Origin: Algoriphagus alkaliphilus
GTDB lineage: Bacteria; Bacteroidota; Bacteroidia; Cytophagales; Cyclobacteriaceae
Assembly (NCBI RefSeq): GCF_900103735.1
Contig: NZ_FMXE01000032.1
Span: 1-61,065 of the forward strand
Length of the DNA: 61,065 nt
Reading direction: 5' to 3'
Shown: piece after piece, positions 26,241 through 34,389 of the stretch
Layout of the letters: each line of letters starts with the position of its first letter
How positions within the stretch are numbered: position 1 is the first letter of the stretch
Notes under the pieces: model-generated
What the model saw: the letters and a program-made list of their open reading frames with translations, nothing else
Databases searched by the model: none
Told to the model about the DNA's origin: nothing
Translations under genes and position numbers: made by a program

Positions 26241-29200
26241 TCCCAGTACGACTTGAAATTCAGGGCTTATATTCCTACCGTGAAAAACAAACCGTCGAGT
26301 TTGATCAACTGACCGGCGCAGGACTTTTTGGGATTTTCGGTGCTGTAGGCAGCGGCAAATCCTCCATCTTGGAAGCCATACTTTTGGCCCTCTACGGCAG
26401 TACCGAGCGGCTTTCGGACCGGGGAGAAAAGAACTCCATGCTCAATCTCCAAAGCGATCAATTGCTGATAAATTTTGAATTCCGTGCCGGAAAAAACAAT
26501 GTCAAGACCTATTTGGCCCGCTATGCGAGCAAGCGAAACCCCAAAATTTTTGAAGATGTAAAACCTGCCGAACACACATTTTATGAACGTGTCGGTGACA
26601 CATGGGAAGCCCTCAGTCAGCGTGGTGAGGAGATTGTCGGGATGCAAAAGAACCACTTCAAGCAGACCGTGATCATTCCTCAGGGAAAATTCCGTGAATT
26701 CATCGATCTCACGCCTGGGCCACGGGCAGAGATGATGAAGGAGCTTTTTGGACTGGAGCGTTTTGATCTTTCAGGCAAAACCGGCTCACTGCTTAAAGTA
26801 GTTCGGGAAGAAAAAATCCGACTGGAAACGCAGCTGAATGCGCTTGAGCTTTTCACCCAAGATAAGCTAGTCGAAAAAGAAGGGCAGTTTGCCAAGCTGA
26901 CAGCGTCCCTTACCCATGCGGAAAGTTTTGTAAAACAAGCGGATCAGGAATTTCGGGCAAAAGAAATCCTAAGAACTCAGCACCAGGAACTCCTCAATTA
27001 TCAGACGCTTCGAACTGAACTACTCGGAAAAAAGCCAGAGATCGAATCCAGGCGACAGCTTCATGGAGCATTCATCACGGCAAAAACCCACCTCAAACCC
27101 ACTTGGGAAAAGCGGAACGATGCCAAAGTCGAGTTGGAAAAATACTCGGTCAGCGTCGAGGATTGCATTCGATTCAAGGACCGTTTTGAAAAAGAAGTGG
27201 CTCAGCTAGAACATGAGGAAATTGAACTCAAGAAAAAAAACCAGGAACGTCCACAGCGGGAAGCCAAAGTTCGTGACCTCAAAAAAGTCCTGGAGATCCA
27301 GCTTTTAAACCAAAATCTGCAAGCGGCGAAGTCTCAACTCGAAACCCTCCAACCTCAGATTGACACCAAAAAAACAGCTCAAAAAGCGCTTAGACTGCAA
27401 ATCCAGCAGTTGGAGGGCCAAAATGAAAAGATAGCACCAACCGACAGTTCGCTATTGGCAGATTTGAAATCTGCGGAGCGGGATTGGAAAAACTGGGAAA
27501 ACCAAGCAGCAAAGTATAACGCCGAGATAAAGCAAATCGAGAATGAATCCCGAGCTTTCGAAAGCGAACTAGCCCAAATTCTTCAAGCCCTCCCCTCCAC
27601 GCAAAGTAGTCTGGAATCCTGGCTTCAAACAGGAAAGGAAAGACTTACCAAGCTAGAATCCGAGCGCGATTCACTGATCCAAAAGCAGGGTTTGGTGGCC
27701 CACATTCATCTCCTCCACGATGGGCAGGCTTGTCCGCTTTGTGGCGCTTTGGAGCATCCCGATCCGCTGCAAGCTGCAGAAGAAGCAAAAGAACTCGGTG
27801 AAAAAACTCAGGAGCTCGCATTGGAAAAAAGCCAAATTCAGCAGATCCAAAATGCAATTCAAAAGCAAAATGAATTGGCCATTCACCTGGATAACTTTCG
27901 TAAAAACAAGGAAGCCAAGCAAGCTGAATTAGCGCAACTCAGTCAGCAAATAGCCAACTTGACGTCAACCTTGTCAAACCAAGGAATTGAAAATCAGGAA
28001 TCACTTTCCGCTAAGATCCAGCAAATCTCAGATTCGGCAAAAAGCCTCGAAAAGCTCCAACTTGACATCCGAACTACCCGAAAAAAGCTGGATACGGAAC
28101 AAGAAGCTCTGGAAAAGGCCGAAAATGAGCTGAACCAATCCCGGCTGAAAATGCAATCCATTCAGTCCGGAATCAGCTCCAAGCAGGAAGAAATCAAGGA
28201 TCCGGCATTTTGCGAGGGCTTTTTCACCAAGGAAGCTGACCTGATCCGGCAGACCCTTCAAAAAGTCGAAAAGGATATCGAGGAAGCGATTCAACTCTTG
28301 GAAGGAAAGCAAAAACACCTTCAGGAGAAGCGTGGCGAGCAAGTCAAAAACCTTGCTGATCTGGAGACTTTCACCAAGCTAAAAAAAGAAACTGCCGAGA
28401 AGCTAAGTCAATTTGCAGAACGCTTTGAACAGCTGAAAGTAGCGTTTGGATTTCCTGACGAACAAGTTTTGATTCAGCTGTTTGAGCATTCTTTGGATGC
28501 CGAAAAAGTCCTGAGGGAGATCACCAAGTTTGATCAGGATTTGGCTATCGCCGAAAGTAGAATTCAGGATTTGACAAAAAATCCCGAAGTCAGCCTATTC
28601 CAAGAGGAATCCTTCCTCCAACTTTCAGCAAAGCTGCAGCTCCTCCAATCCGAAGCAGAAAATCTCCAAAAACAGCAGCTACTCCTTGGGCAGGAAATCA
28701 AAGAATCCCTCAAAAATCTGGAAGAAAAGGCGAGGTTGGAGCAGATTTATTCCAAACTCCAAAACCGGGAAAGCAACCTCAAAGAGCTGGATAATATGTT
28801 TCGTGGAAGCGGATTTGTCAAATACGTCAGCTCCATCTATCTCAAAGAACTCTGCAACACGGCTAATGTGCGATTTATGAAACTGAGCAAAAACAGCCTC
28901 AGCCTGGAGATCGACGATGACAATACGTTTTGGGTGATTGACTATCTGAACGGCGGCAAAAGACGTTTGCTGAAGACGCTTTCCGGGGGTCAGACTTTTC
29001 AGGCATCCCTGTGCCTGGCCTTGGCATTGGCAGAAAAAGTGAAAGCACTCAATCAAGCCGATCAAAGCTTCTTCTTCCTGGATGAAGGCTTTGGTGCCTT
29101 GGACCGAAATGCGCTCCGGGTAGTTTTTGAGACGCTCAAGTCCCTTCGCCACGAAAATCGGATCGTCGGAATCATCAGCCACGTGGAAGAATTGCAGCAG

Positions 29201-29269
29201 GAAGTCGGCGTCTATGCGCAGATTGAGCTGGATCCGGAGCGAGGCTCACAGGTGAGTTATTCGTTTTAA
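26237..29269 (+). CDS. sbcC: Exonuclease SbcC (Rad50-type SMC ATPase)
   Basis: 1010 aa. An N-terminal half-ATPase with Walker A GAVGSGKSS near residue 37 and a long coiled coil interrupted at about 499-502 by the zinc hook CPLC are followed by the C-terminal half-ATPase with signature LSGGQTFQASL and Walker B FFFLDEGFGALD. Length and order are normal for the family. It forms the SbcCD nuclease with its upstream partner. The gene is followed by a 0.7-kb gene-free region full of palindromes, the very substrate class this nuclease cleaves; that closeness may be chance. Confidence 0.96.
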   Translation: MIPVRLEIQGLYSYREKQTVEFDQLTGAGLFGIFGAVGSGKSSILEAILLALYGSTERLSDRGEKNSMLNLQSDQLLINFEFRAGKNNVKTYLARYASKRNPKIFEDVKPAEHTFYERVGDTWEALSQRGEEIVGMQKNHFKQTVIIPQGKFREFIDLTPGPRAEMMKELFGLERFDLSGKTGSLLKVVREEKIRLETQLNALELFTQDKLVEKEGQFAKLTASLTHAESFVKQADQEFRAKEILRTQHQELLNYQTLRTELLGKKPEIESRRQLHGAFITAKTHLKPTWEKRNDAKVELEKYSVSVEDCIRFKDRFEKEVAQLEHEEIELKKKNQERPQREAKVRDLKKVLEIQLLNQNLQAAKSQLETLQPQIDTKKTAQKALRLQIQQLEGQNEKIAPTDSSLLADLKSAERDWKNWENQAAKYNAEIKQIENESRAFESELAQILQALPSTQSSLESWLQTGKERLTKLESERDSLIQKQGLVAHIHLLHDGQACPLCGALEHPDPLQAAEEAKELGEKTQELALEKSQIQQIQNAIQKQNELAIHLDNFRKNKEAKQAELAQLSQQIANLTSTLSNQGIENQESLSAKIQQISDSAKSLEKLQLDIRTTRKKLDTEQEALEKAENELNQSRLKMQSIQSGISSKQEEIKDPAFCEGFFTKEADLIRQTLQKVEKDIEEAIQLLEGKQKHLQEKRGEQVKNLADLETFTKLKKETAEKLSQFAERFEQLKVAFGFPDEQVLIQLFEHSLDAEKVLREITKFDQDLAIAESRIQDLTKNPEVSLFQEESFLQLSAKLQLLQSEAENLQKQQLLLGQEIKESLKNLEEKARLEQIYSKLQNRESNLKELDNMFRGSGFVKYVSSIYLKELCNTANVRFMKLSKNSLSLEIDDDNTFWVIDYLNGGKRRLLKTLSGGQTFQASLCLALALAEKVKALNQADQSFFFLDEGFGALDRNALRVVFETLKSLRHENRIVGIISHVEELQQEVGVYAQIELDPERGSQVSYSF

Positions 29270-29359
29270 GAAAAGATTGCCACAAAGGCAGTAAGGCGCA
29301 AATAAAAATTTCCAAAAATTCGGAATTGTTCAAGTCTTTAGACTTGGACCTATTTTAAT

Positions 29360-29375
29360 GCAGTCTTCAGACTGC
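29360..29375. repeat. GCAGTCT palindrome, copy 1
   Basis: Arms GCAGTCT and AGACTGC around TC. The same arms around GA are at 29737-29752, and a partial copy is at 29541-29553. It may be a small REP-like hairpin family. Confidence 0.75.
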
Positions 29376-29615
29376 TTTTAATTTGAATTTTTTACCACAG
29401 AGAAAGGAGAGAGATTGTTTTTGGTAGATCTTTGGCTTGATTTGAACTTTAATCCCAATTTCACTTTTGAGCTTGTTTGAGAGCACAGAGAAAAGCTAAA
29501 GCTTTTTGTCAATAAATCGGTTCTTCGGACCTGGACCCATGCAGTCTTCAGATTTAGCACCCAGAAAGGAGGCTATTGTTAAATTATTAATCCATGATTC
29601 TGTGTTTAATAATCC

Positions 29616-29655
29616 GTGAAAATCTGTGTCTTTTTCTGCGAAAATCTGCGGGAAC
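29616..29655. repeat. 40-bp dispersed repeat, copy 2
   Basis: It matches 15231-15270 at 38 of 40 bases by my count and has the same orientation. Both copies sit in intergenic DNA next to gene ends. Confidence 0.85.
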
Positions 29656-29736
29656 ATTTTAATTAAATTGGTTCATGGTTCAGACCTGCCCAAAGTAGAC
29701 TGATGCTGCTGTTGAATAAATCATCATCAATTGAAA

Positions 29737-29752
29737 GCAGTCTGAAGACTGC
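29737..29752. repeat. GCAGTCT palindrome, copy 2
   Basis: Arms GCAGTCT and AGACTGC around GA. It is the same hairpin as at 29360-29375 with the centre inverted, as expected if it was copied in the other orientation. Confidence 0.75.
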
Positions 29753-29860
29753 ATTATCCCAAGTACAAGCCTGTAAAGCGGCTAGGGAGGTCGAAAGGCT
29801 TGTGCTAGCAGGGACTTCAATTTCTTCGAGCCTTCGGGACTTAGTGGCGAAAAAAAAGTC

Positions 29861-29956
29861 ATTGAGTAATTTTACTCAGTACATTGAGTAAAATTACAAA
29901 ATATGGTTTTACCTACTGTAATTCAATGAGTTATAAAATAATTTTTAAGCAAAAAA
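29861..29956. repeat. Flanking direct repeat A of the DUF4143 ATPase unit
   Basis: It aligns without gaps to 31191-31286 (74 of 96 positions identical by my count). Two blocks are nearly invariant: a 22-bp palindrome at 29871-29892 (arms TTTACTCA / TGAGTAAA) and a block at 29921-29956 that starts ATTCAATGAGTTAT and ends in AAGC plus an A run. It lies immediately beyond the 3' end and terminator of the ATPase gene. Confidence 0.85.
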
Positions 29957-29978
29957 GACAGCCAAAAGACTGTCTTTT
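29951..29978 (-). terminator. Terminator of the second DUF4143 ATPase
   Basis: Stem AAAAGACAG (29953-29961) / CTGTCTTTT (29970-29978) with an 8-base loop. On the minus strand it ends in a T run, and it overlaps the stop codon. The T run is the end of flanking repeat A; copy B has no such hairpin. Confidence 0.8.
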
Positions 29979-31173
29979 AAGTAAATAAATCCAACACATT
30001 CATCTGAAGAAACTCTTCCCATGGAATACCATCAGTGCCAATGACCAATGCCTTTTCGGGACGATAGATTTTAGCGAACCCATTCAACCCGGCAAGTCCG
30101 CCGACTTTGGAAGTCTTCACTTCCAATGCGATGATGCGTTTATTGTATTCGACTACAAAATCCACCTCGTCATTTCCTTCCCGCCAGTAGTAAATAGAGA
30201 TTCTCTTGTCTTTGAAGGCCTGATTGATCAAATGCGCCCCGACTGCGGACTCCACCCAGCGACCCCAAGCTCGGTGATCCGCCTGAAGTGTCTCAAAGGT
30301 TTCATTTGAAATCCCAGACATGATGGCAGTATTATGCGCCATGAATTTGGGACTGGAGGATCGCTTTCGGACCAGATTGGGACTGTATTTCTCCAGTCCG
30401 CCAAGGAGACCTGCCTCATTGAGGCGCTCAAGGTAATTAGACAAAGTAGTGGTATTGCCTGCATCTGCCAACTGCCCCATGACTTTGGTGAAGCTGAGTA
30501 CTTGTCCGGAATACACTGAACCAATCTCAAAAAACCGCTTCATCAGTGCAGGCTTATCCACACGAGTCAGCATCAGAATATCGCGAGAAATACTGGTCTC
30601 CAAGAGCGAATCCCGGACATAGCTTTTCCAGCGGTCTTCGTCCTCCTTCAAGGTAATAGCTCCAGGATAACCTCCAAACCAGATGTATTCGGCAGGAGTC
30701 AGACCGAATGCTTCCTTCATTTCAGCGTATGACCAATGCCCCATATACATCGCCTCGAATCTTCCTGCCAATGACTCGGTTAACCCCTGCTGCAACATCA
30801 ACCGGGAGGAACCAAGCAATATCACTCGGATATCCCGCTCCTCTAGGGTGTCCCTGTCCCATTCCGCTTTGACCTGCTCGCTCCAATTATCAATCTTTTG
30901 GACTTCATCAATGACCAAGAGGTAGGGAGTCTCGGGTGAAAGTTGCTGCCGAACCCGCGCATTTTCCCACTGCTGAGCGATCCAGACCTGATCACTTGCA
31001 GGAACGGAATCTGCAGCCACAAGAGAATGCGGACTGTTCATGTCCCGGATTACCTGACGCACGAGCGTAGTTTTTCCAACCTGTCGCGGGCCATAGATCA
31101 CTTGGATAAACCTGCGGGGTTCGTTTTGAAGACGGTGCTGGATTTGGATTTTTTCCGCTCTTTGAAAGGTCAT
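29977..31173 (-). CDS. AAA-type ATPase with DUF4143 domain (second copy)
   Basis: 398 aa. Walker A GPRQVGKTTLVRQV near residue 29, Walker B YLLVIDEVQKI near residue 85, and a DUF4143 half with a nuclease-like tail (IYYWREGNDEVDFVVEYNKRIIALEVKTSK). It shares only the family pattern with the ATPase at 12000-13166. The gene is enclosed by 96-bp imperfect direct repeats, and tandem palindromes lie 5 bp upstream of its ATG. Together these look like a discrete inserted cassette or a self-regulated selfish unit. No antitoxin-like or recombinase gene accompanies it. Confidence 0.9.
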   Translation of the reverse strand: MTFQRAEKIQIQHRLQNEPRRFIQVIYGPRQVGKTTLVRQVIRDMNSPHSLVAADSVPASDQVWIAQQWENARVRQQLSPETPYLLVIDEVQKIDNWSEQVKAEWDRDTLEERDIRVILLGSSRLMLQQGLTESLAGRFEAMYMGHWSYAEMKEAFGLTPAEYIWFGGYPGAITLKEDEDRWKSYVRDSLLETSISRDILMLTRVDKPALMKRFFEIGSVYSGQVLSFTKVMGQLADAGNTTTLSNYLERLNEAGLLGGLEKYSPNLVRKRSSSPKFMAHNTAIMSGISNETFETLQADHRAWGRWVESAVGAHLINQAFKDKRISIYYWREGNDEVDFVVEYNKRIIALEVKTSKVGGLAGLNGFAKIYRPEKALVIGTDGIPWEEFLQMNVLDLFT

Positions 31174-31178
31174 TTCTT

Positions 31179-31222
31179 TTTACTCAATGTATTGATTAAA
31201 TTTACTCAATACATTGAGTAAA
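31179..31222. promoter_or_regulatory. Two tandem 22-bp palindromes upstream of the second ATPase
   Basis: 31201-31222 is a perfect palindrome with arms TTTACTCAAT / ATTGAGTAAA around AC. 31179-31200 is the same 22-mer with three changes, directly abutting it. Arms TTTACTCAATGTATTGA (31179-31195) and its exact complement (31206-31222) also pair across both units. The position 5 bp before the ATG fits an operator or a translational hairpin. Confidence 0.85.
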
Positions 31223-31286
31223 TTCCAAATATGGAATTCATTTTATTTATATTCAATGAGTTATGAAATAATTTTTAAGCAAAAAA
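31191..31286. repeat. Flanking direct repeat B of the DUF4143 ATPase unit
   Basis: Partner of 29861-29956 in the same orientation, offset exactly 1330 bp with no net insertion or deletion. The palindrome block and the block beginning ATTCAATGAGTTAT are the conserved parts; about 30 bp between them have drifted. Confidence 0.85.
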
Positions 31287-31344
31287 ACGATCAAAAATCA
31301 CTTAAATCGGAATCAAAGTCCAATTAAATCCGAATAGAAAAGAC

Positions 31345-31379
31345 AAAAAAATACCCCGACAACGTGCCGGGGACTTTTT
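31345..31379 (-). terminator. Terminator after the esterase gene
   Basis: Stem CCCCGACA / TGCCGGGG (one mismatch) with a short loop. The plus-strand A run at 31345-31351 gives the T tract for minus-strand transcription, and T's on the other side could also stop plus-strand transcription. It lies 59 bp after the esterase stop codon. Confidence 0.8.
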
Positions 31380-31437
31380 AAACTAAATAGACCTTACAAG
31401 AAAATCTTTCATGCCAGATAGAAGGCGCTTTCAAGAG

Positions 31438-32055
31438 TCATCTATTGGTAAAAATGTTTTGGTTTACCCAGTTTATCTCATCTTCCCTGATGGTATGACC
31501 CGGGTCATCAGATAATTCTATAGTTACATCTGCTCCCATTTTGCGAAGCAGATCAGCTGATTCTTTTATTCTTTTAGCAGGAACGTGAAAGTCTCGATCA
31601 CTGCTACCGATGAAAATGGGAGTTCCTTGAAAATCCCCCGAATAATTTTCAGTCTTCAATTTCTCTCCGATTAATCCGCCAGTAAAGGCTACTACACCAC
31701 CAAACTTTTGAGCATTGCGAGCCGAAAATTCAAGACTGAGACAGGCTCCCTGAGAAAACCCCAGAAAAACTGTGTTCTCGGCAAGAATTCCAGCTGCTTC
31801 AACCTCGCTCCATGTTTCTTTCAAAATACCAAGCGAGTTATCCAATGCAACTTTGTTGCCTTCATCAGTAGCCATAAACCCAAACGGATACCAAGAATTT
31901 CCGTTGGCCTGAGGAGCCAAAATTGCATAATCGGTCAGATTAAGGTGAGGAACGAGCGAAAGCATACTTTCAGCGGTAGCTCCACGGCCATGAATCAGGA
32001 TGATTGCTCTTTTAGCTCCATGTAGGGGAAGCCCTACTCTTTTGATATCAGGCAT
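31438..32055 (-). CDS. Phospholipase/carboxylesterase-type alpha/beta hydrolase (MhqD-like)
   Basis: 205 aa from the ATG at 32055, which overlaps the last 8 bases of the dioxygenase gene; the longer frame begins at a TTG. Catalytic triad motifs are LIHGRGATAE (oxyanion), GFSQGA (Ser nucleophile), SDRDFHVP (Asp) and DPGHTI (His). The pair of ring-cleaving dioxygenase plus this esterase is the same as MhqO/MhqD of the Bacillus MhqR regulon, which detoxifies quinones and catechols. Assignment to that role here is inference from gene pairing and the nearby MarR regulator. Confidence 0.85.
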   Translation of the reverse strand: MPDIKRVGLPLHGAKRAIILIHGRGATAESMLSLVPHLNLTDYAILAPQANGNSWYPFGFMATDEGNKVALDNSLGILKETWSEVEAAGILAENTVFLGFSQGACLSLEFSARNAQKFGGVVAFTGGLIGEKLKTENYSGDFQGTPIFIGSSDRDFHVPAKRIKESADLLRKMGADVTIELSDDPGHTIREDEINWVNQNIFTNR

Positions 32056-32998
32056 AGGATTCAATGTCAAGCTTCACAGGTGTCAGGTTCTTTTCGATCT
32101 TTTCACGGCTGGATTCAGCCCAACTTGGCAACTTTATCAGTTCACCCAAATGTGCTTCATCTTCATCAATCGCAAAACCCGGTTCATCAGTTGCGATTTC
32201 AAACAATACGCCTCCCGGCTCGCGGAAGTAGATCGATTTGAAATAATTCCGGTCTTTGACTTCAGTCACCTGGTAACCGTTTTTCATCAGAATTTCCTGA
32301 ATCTGAAGCTGGGTAAGTGTATTTGCTGTGCGGAACGCGATGTGGTGAACTGTCCCTGCACTTTGAACTCCACGGTTTCCGATTTTATCAATCAATAGAT
32401 CCACAATATCGCCTGGCTTCCCTTCAGTACCATAGCGGAATCGATCGCCCTCTTGACCGATGTATCTGTAATCCATGTGTTCGGTCAGCAATTTGGCAGT
32501 CAATTCCTTAGCCCGAAGATTTAATGTTGCGCCATAGAACCCTTTGATGGAATGCTGTGAAGGAATGTGACCATACGTCCATCCGGGCCGGTCGTCTTGG
32601 TCGTTTGCAACCAATTCGATCCCCATACTGTCATGATCTTCGAATCGAATGAGTTTTTCTCCAAATCGGCTCTGGACATCAGAAACTATGATTCCAAACT
32701 TTTTCAACCGCTCAATCCAATAGTCCAGTGAATCTTTTCCAATAGAAAAGGCCGTGTAGGTCAATTCGCCCGTTCCTTTAGTGCCTTTTCTTGCTCCGCT
32801 GAATGGGAACGTAGTGAAAACCGTCCCCGGGCGACCCAATTCATCTCCGAAGTAGAAATGATAAACATCCGGAGCATCAAAATTGATTGTCTTTTTCACC
32901 AGCCTCAATCCAAGGATGCCTGAATAGAAATCAATATTTTTTTGCGGACTTCCGGCGATGGCCGTGATGTGGTGAATGCCGGTGATTAATGGTGTCAT
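32048..32998 (-). CDS. Ring-cleaving dioxygenase of the VOC superfamily (MhqO-like)
   Basis: 316 aa with two VOC/glyoxalase repeats. Metal-ligand candidates are the His pair in ITGIHHITAIAG (about 8-9), His in TVHHIAFRT (near 216-217) and Glu in REPGGVLFEIATDEPG. MhqO-type proteins cleave hydroquinone-like rings. It is translationally coupled to the esterase by an 8-base overlap. The 100 bp upstream do not show a good -33/-7 promoter or a clear copy of the MarR-like palindrome. Confidence 0.9.
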   Translation of the reverse strand: MTPLITGIHHITAIAGSPQKNIDFYSGILGLRLVKKTINFDAPDVYHFYFGDELGRPGTVFTTFPFSGARKGTKGTGELTYTAFSIGKDSLDYWIERLKKFGIIVSDVQSRFGEKLIRFEDHDSMGIELVANDQDDRPGWTYGHIPSQHSIKGFYGATLNLRAKELTAKLLTEHMDYRYIGQEGDRFRYGTEGKPGDIVDLLIDKIGNRGVQSAGTVHHIAFRTANTLTQLQIQEILMKNGYQVTEVKDRNYFKSIYFREPGGVLFEIATDEPGFAIDEDEAHLGELIKLPSWAESSREKIEKNLTPVKLDIESYA

Positions 32999-33133
32999 GT
33001 GATTATTGTTTTTTTCAAAGGTCCTGATAATTCTCCTGTCCCTAAATTATCCAACAGGCCGGTCTGCCATAGGCAGGTGCATAATGATCATTCTAAGATG
33101 TGCCGATTGAATAAGCTCTACATTTAATTTAAC

Positions 33134-33162
33134 AAAAAAGCTGCCCTTAGGCAGCCTTTTTG
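33134..33162. terminator. Bidirectional terminator after the YceI gene
   Basis: Stem GCTGCC / GGCAGC with loop CTTA, an A run on the left and a T run on the right, so it can work on both strands. It separates the YceI gene from the dioxygenase-esterase pair. Confidence 0.9.
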
Positions 33163-33165
33163 TTT

Positions 33166-33720
33166 TTAAGCAGTAGCCGCTACCGACTCTGTTACTTCCT
33201 GCTTTACCAACTGCACGTTGAGGATCAATCTAACCTGATCACTTACTACCACGCTACCAGCCTCAGTCACTGCTGACCATACCAATCCGAATTCTTTACG
33301 GCTAATTTTACCTTCGATTTCAAAACCGGCTTTAGTTTGCCCGTAAGGATCTGCAGTAATTCCTCCAAAATCAACGTCCAAAGAGACTTCCTTCTTATTC
33401 CCTCTGATAGAAAGTTCTCCGACTAACTTATATTCTCCACCATTATTTGAGATTTTTCCTTCGAAAGTCAAATTTGGGTGATTGGCGGCATCAAAGAAGT
33501 CCGCAGACTTCAAGTGACCATCACGGTCAGCCTGATTGGTATCAATGCTGTCTATAGCTGCAGAAAAGCCAACTGTTGCATCTTCAAAATCTTCAGAGGC
33601 TGAGACGGCAGTTCCTTCAAAACTTTTGAAATAACCAGTCACTGTTGAAATCACCAAATGCTTTACTTTGAAAGAAACTTCAGAGTGTGTAGGGTCAATA
33701 ATCCATTTTGTAGTACTCAT
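33166..33720 (-). CDS. YceI-family lipocalin-like protein
   Basis: 184 aa. Starts KWIIDPTHSEVSFKVKHLVISTVTGYFKSFEGTA, the YceI signature for a polyisoprenoid-binding beta barrel; SRKEFGLVWSA is also typical. Unlike E. coli YceI it has no signal peptide, so it is cytoplasmic here, as in many Bacteroidota. YceI proteins are linked to acid, organic-solvent and isoprenoid-quinone functions. Two operator-like sites lie 33-63 bp upstream of its start and match the palindrome before the neighbouring MarR gene. Confidence 0.93.
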   Translation of the reverse strand: MSTTKWIIDPTHSEVSFKVKHLVISTVTGYFKSFEGTAVSASEDFEDATVGFSAAIDSIDTNQADRDGHLKSADFFDAANHPNLTFEGKISNNGGEYKLVGELSIRGNKKEVSLDVDFGGITADPYGQTKAGFEIEGKISRKEFGLVWSAVTEAGSVVVSDQVRLILNVQLVKQEVTESVAATA

Positions 33721-33752
33721 AATTTTGTTTGTTTAAATTAGTATTTGTTAGA

Positions 33753-33783
33753 ATTGTATTAACATCGATTGTATAGACATTTA
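33753..33783 (-). promoter_or_regulatory. Two tandem MarR-type operator candidates before the YceI gene
   Basis: ATTGTATTAACATCGA (33753-33768) and ATTGTATAGACATTTA (33768-33783) share the frame of the perfect palindrome AATGTATATACATT upstream of the MarR gene (the second matches 13 of 16 positions). They lie between the MarR gene end and the YceI start. Confidence 0.5.
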
Positions 33784-33798
33784 TTTTTCGAAATTTTT

Positions 33799-34251
33799 TT
33801 ACCCCCTTAATTTATCCAAAAGGTCATTTAACTGATTGGTTTCTTCCTTTGTGAGATTTACAAAGGTTCTGTTGCCTTGTTCTACCTTAACCTCCAATTC
33901 GTTCAAAAGCTCAAGCCCTTTTTCAGTAATTAAAACATCAACCTGACGCCGATCACTTGGGCACTCCTCCCGCTTGACCAATCCTTTCATTTTTAGTTTG
34001 TCCACAAGTCTTGAAGCATTGGACATTTTGTTAAGCATCCGATCCTGAATGGAAGAAACTGTCGTCGGTTCCCTGTTTTGCCCTCTTAGAATTCTGAGTA
34101 CATTGTACTGCTCCGGTGAAAGTTCATGCGGCTTGAATAAGGCGTTTTGAGAAGTCACCAAGTAACTGTGGGTGTAAAGCAAGTTCACCACCAACTTGTT
34201 GTAAGGATCCTTGAACTCCTTTTGCTGAATGGCATCTTCGATTTTTCCCAT
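33799..34251 (-). CDS. MarR-family transcriptional regulator
   Basis: 150 aa from the ATG at 34251. A winged-helix core includes LSPEQYNVLRILRGQNREPTTVSSIQDRMLNKMSNASRLVDKLKMKGLVKREECPSDRRQVDVLITEKG, where DRRQVDVLIT is the wing signature. MarR proteins bind about 16-bp palindromes and release them on binding phenolics or on oxidation. A palindrome overlapping its own -7 box suggests autorepression, and similar sites precede the YceI gene. Cys at about 105 (EECPSDRR) is just before the wing and could be redox-sensitive, as in some quinone-sensing members; this is speculation. Confidence 0.92.
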   Translation of the reverse strand: MGKIEDAIQQKEFKDPYNKLVVNLLYTHSYLVTSQNALFKPHELSPEQYNVLRILRGQNREPTTVSSIQDRMLNKMSNASRLVDKLKMKGLVKREECPSDRRQVDVLITEKGLELLNELEVKVEQGNRTFVNLTKEETNQLNDLLDKLRG

Positions 34252-34258
34252 ATTAATT

Positions 34259-34292
34259 ACATTTGGATTTAATGTATATACATTCAAATGTA
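34259..34292 (-). promoter_or_regulatory. MarR operator overlapping the -7 box of its own gene
   Basis: Outer arms ACATTTG (34259-34265) and CAAATGT (34285-34291) flank the perfect palindrome AATGTATATACATT (34271-34284). On the minus strand TACATTTG (34285-34292) is a full TAnnTTTG match, so repressor binding would block it. No TTG lies at the matching -33 position. Confidence 0.65.
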
Positions 34293-34389
34293 AGAAAAAG
34301 TTTGATTTTCGGAAAAAAAAACAAAAAAAAATTCCAGCTCGTTTTCATTGGTCTTAAAAAAGAAAAAGGTCATCATATACCTTTTATTC

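Larger units (their letters stand above)
29270..29860. other. Gene-free region with palindromes and repeat fragments
   Basis: No supported gene. It contains hairpins with arms CAAGTC/GACTTG (29331-29346) and GCAGTCT/AGACTGC (29360-29375), a half copy of the latter (29541-29553), a complementary-centre copy (29737-29752), and the second copy of the 40-bp dispersed repeat (29616-29655). A 62-codon plus-strand frame starting at 29703 has no recognisable family and runs straight through these repeats, so I do not call it a gene. Confidence 0.75.

Noticed and set aside
29703..29891. 62-codon plus-strand frame in the repeat region
   Set aside because: It runs through two repeat types and ends inside the flanking palindrome; no family resemblance and no promoter.
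29977..31173. Classical transposon or IS interpretation of the repeat-flanked ATPase
   Set aside because: The flanks are direct, not terminal inverted, repeats; they are long and diverged, and the protein is not a transposase. A cassette or regulated-unit reading fits better.
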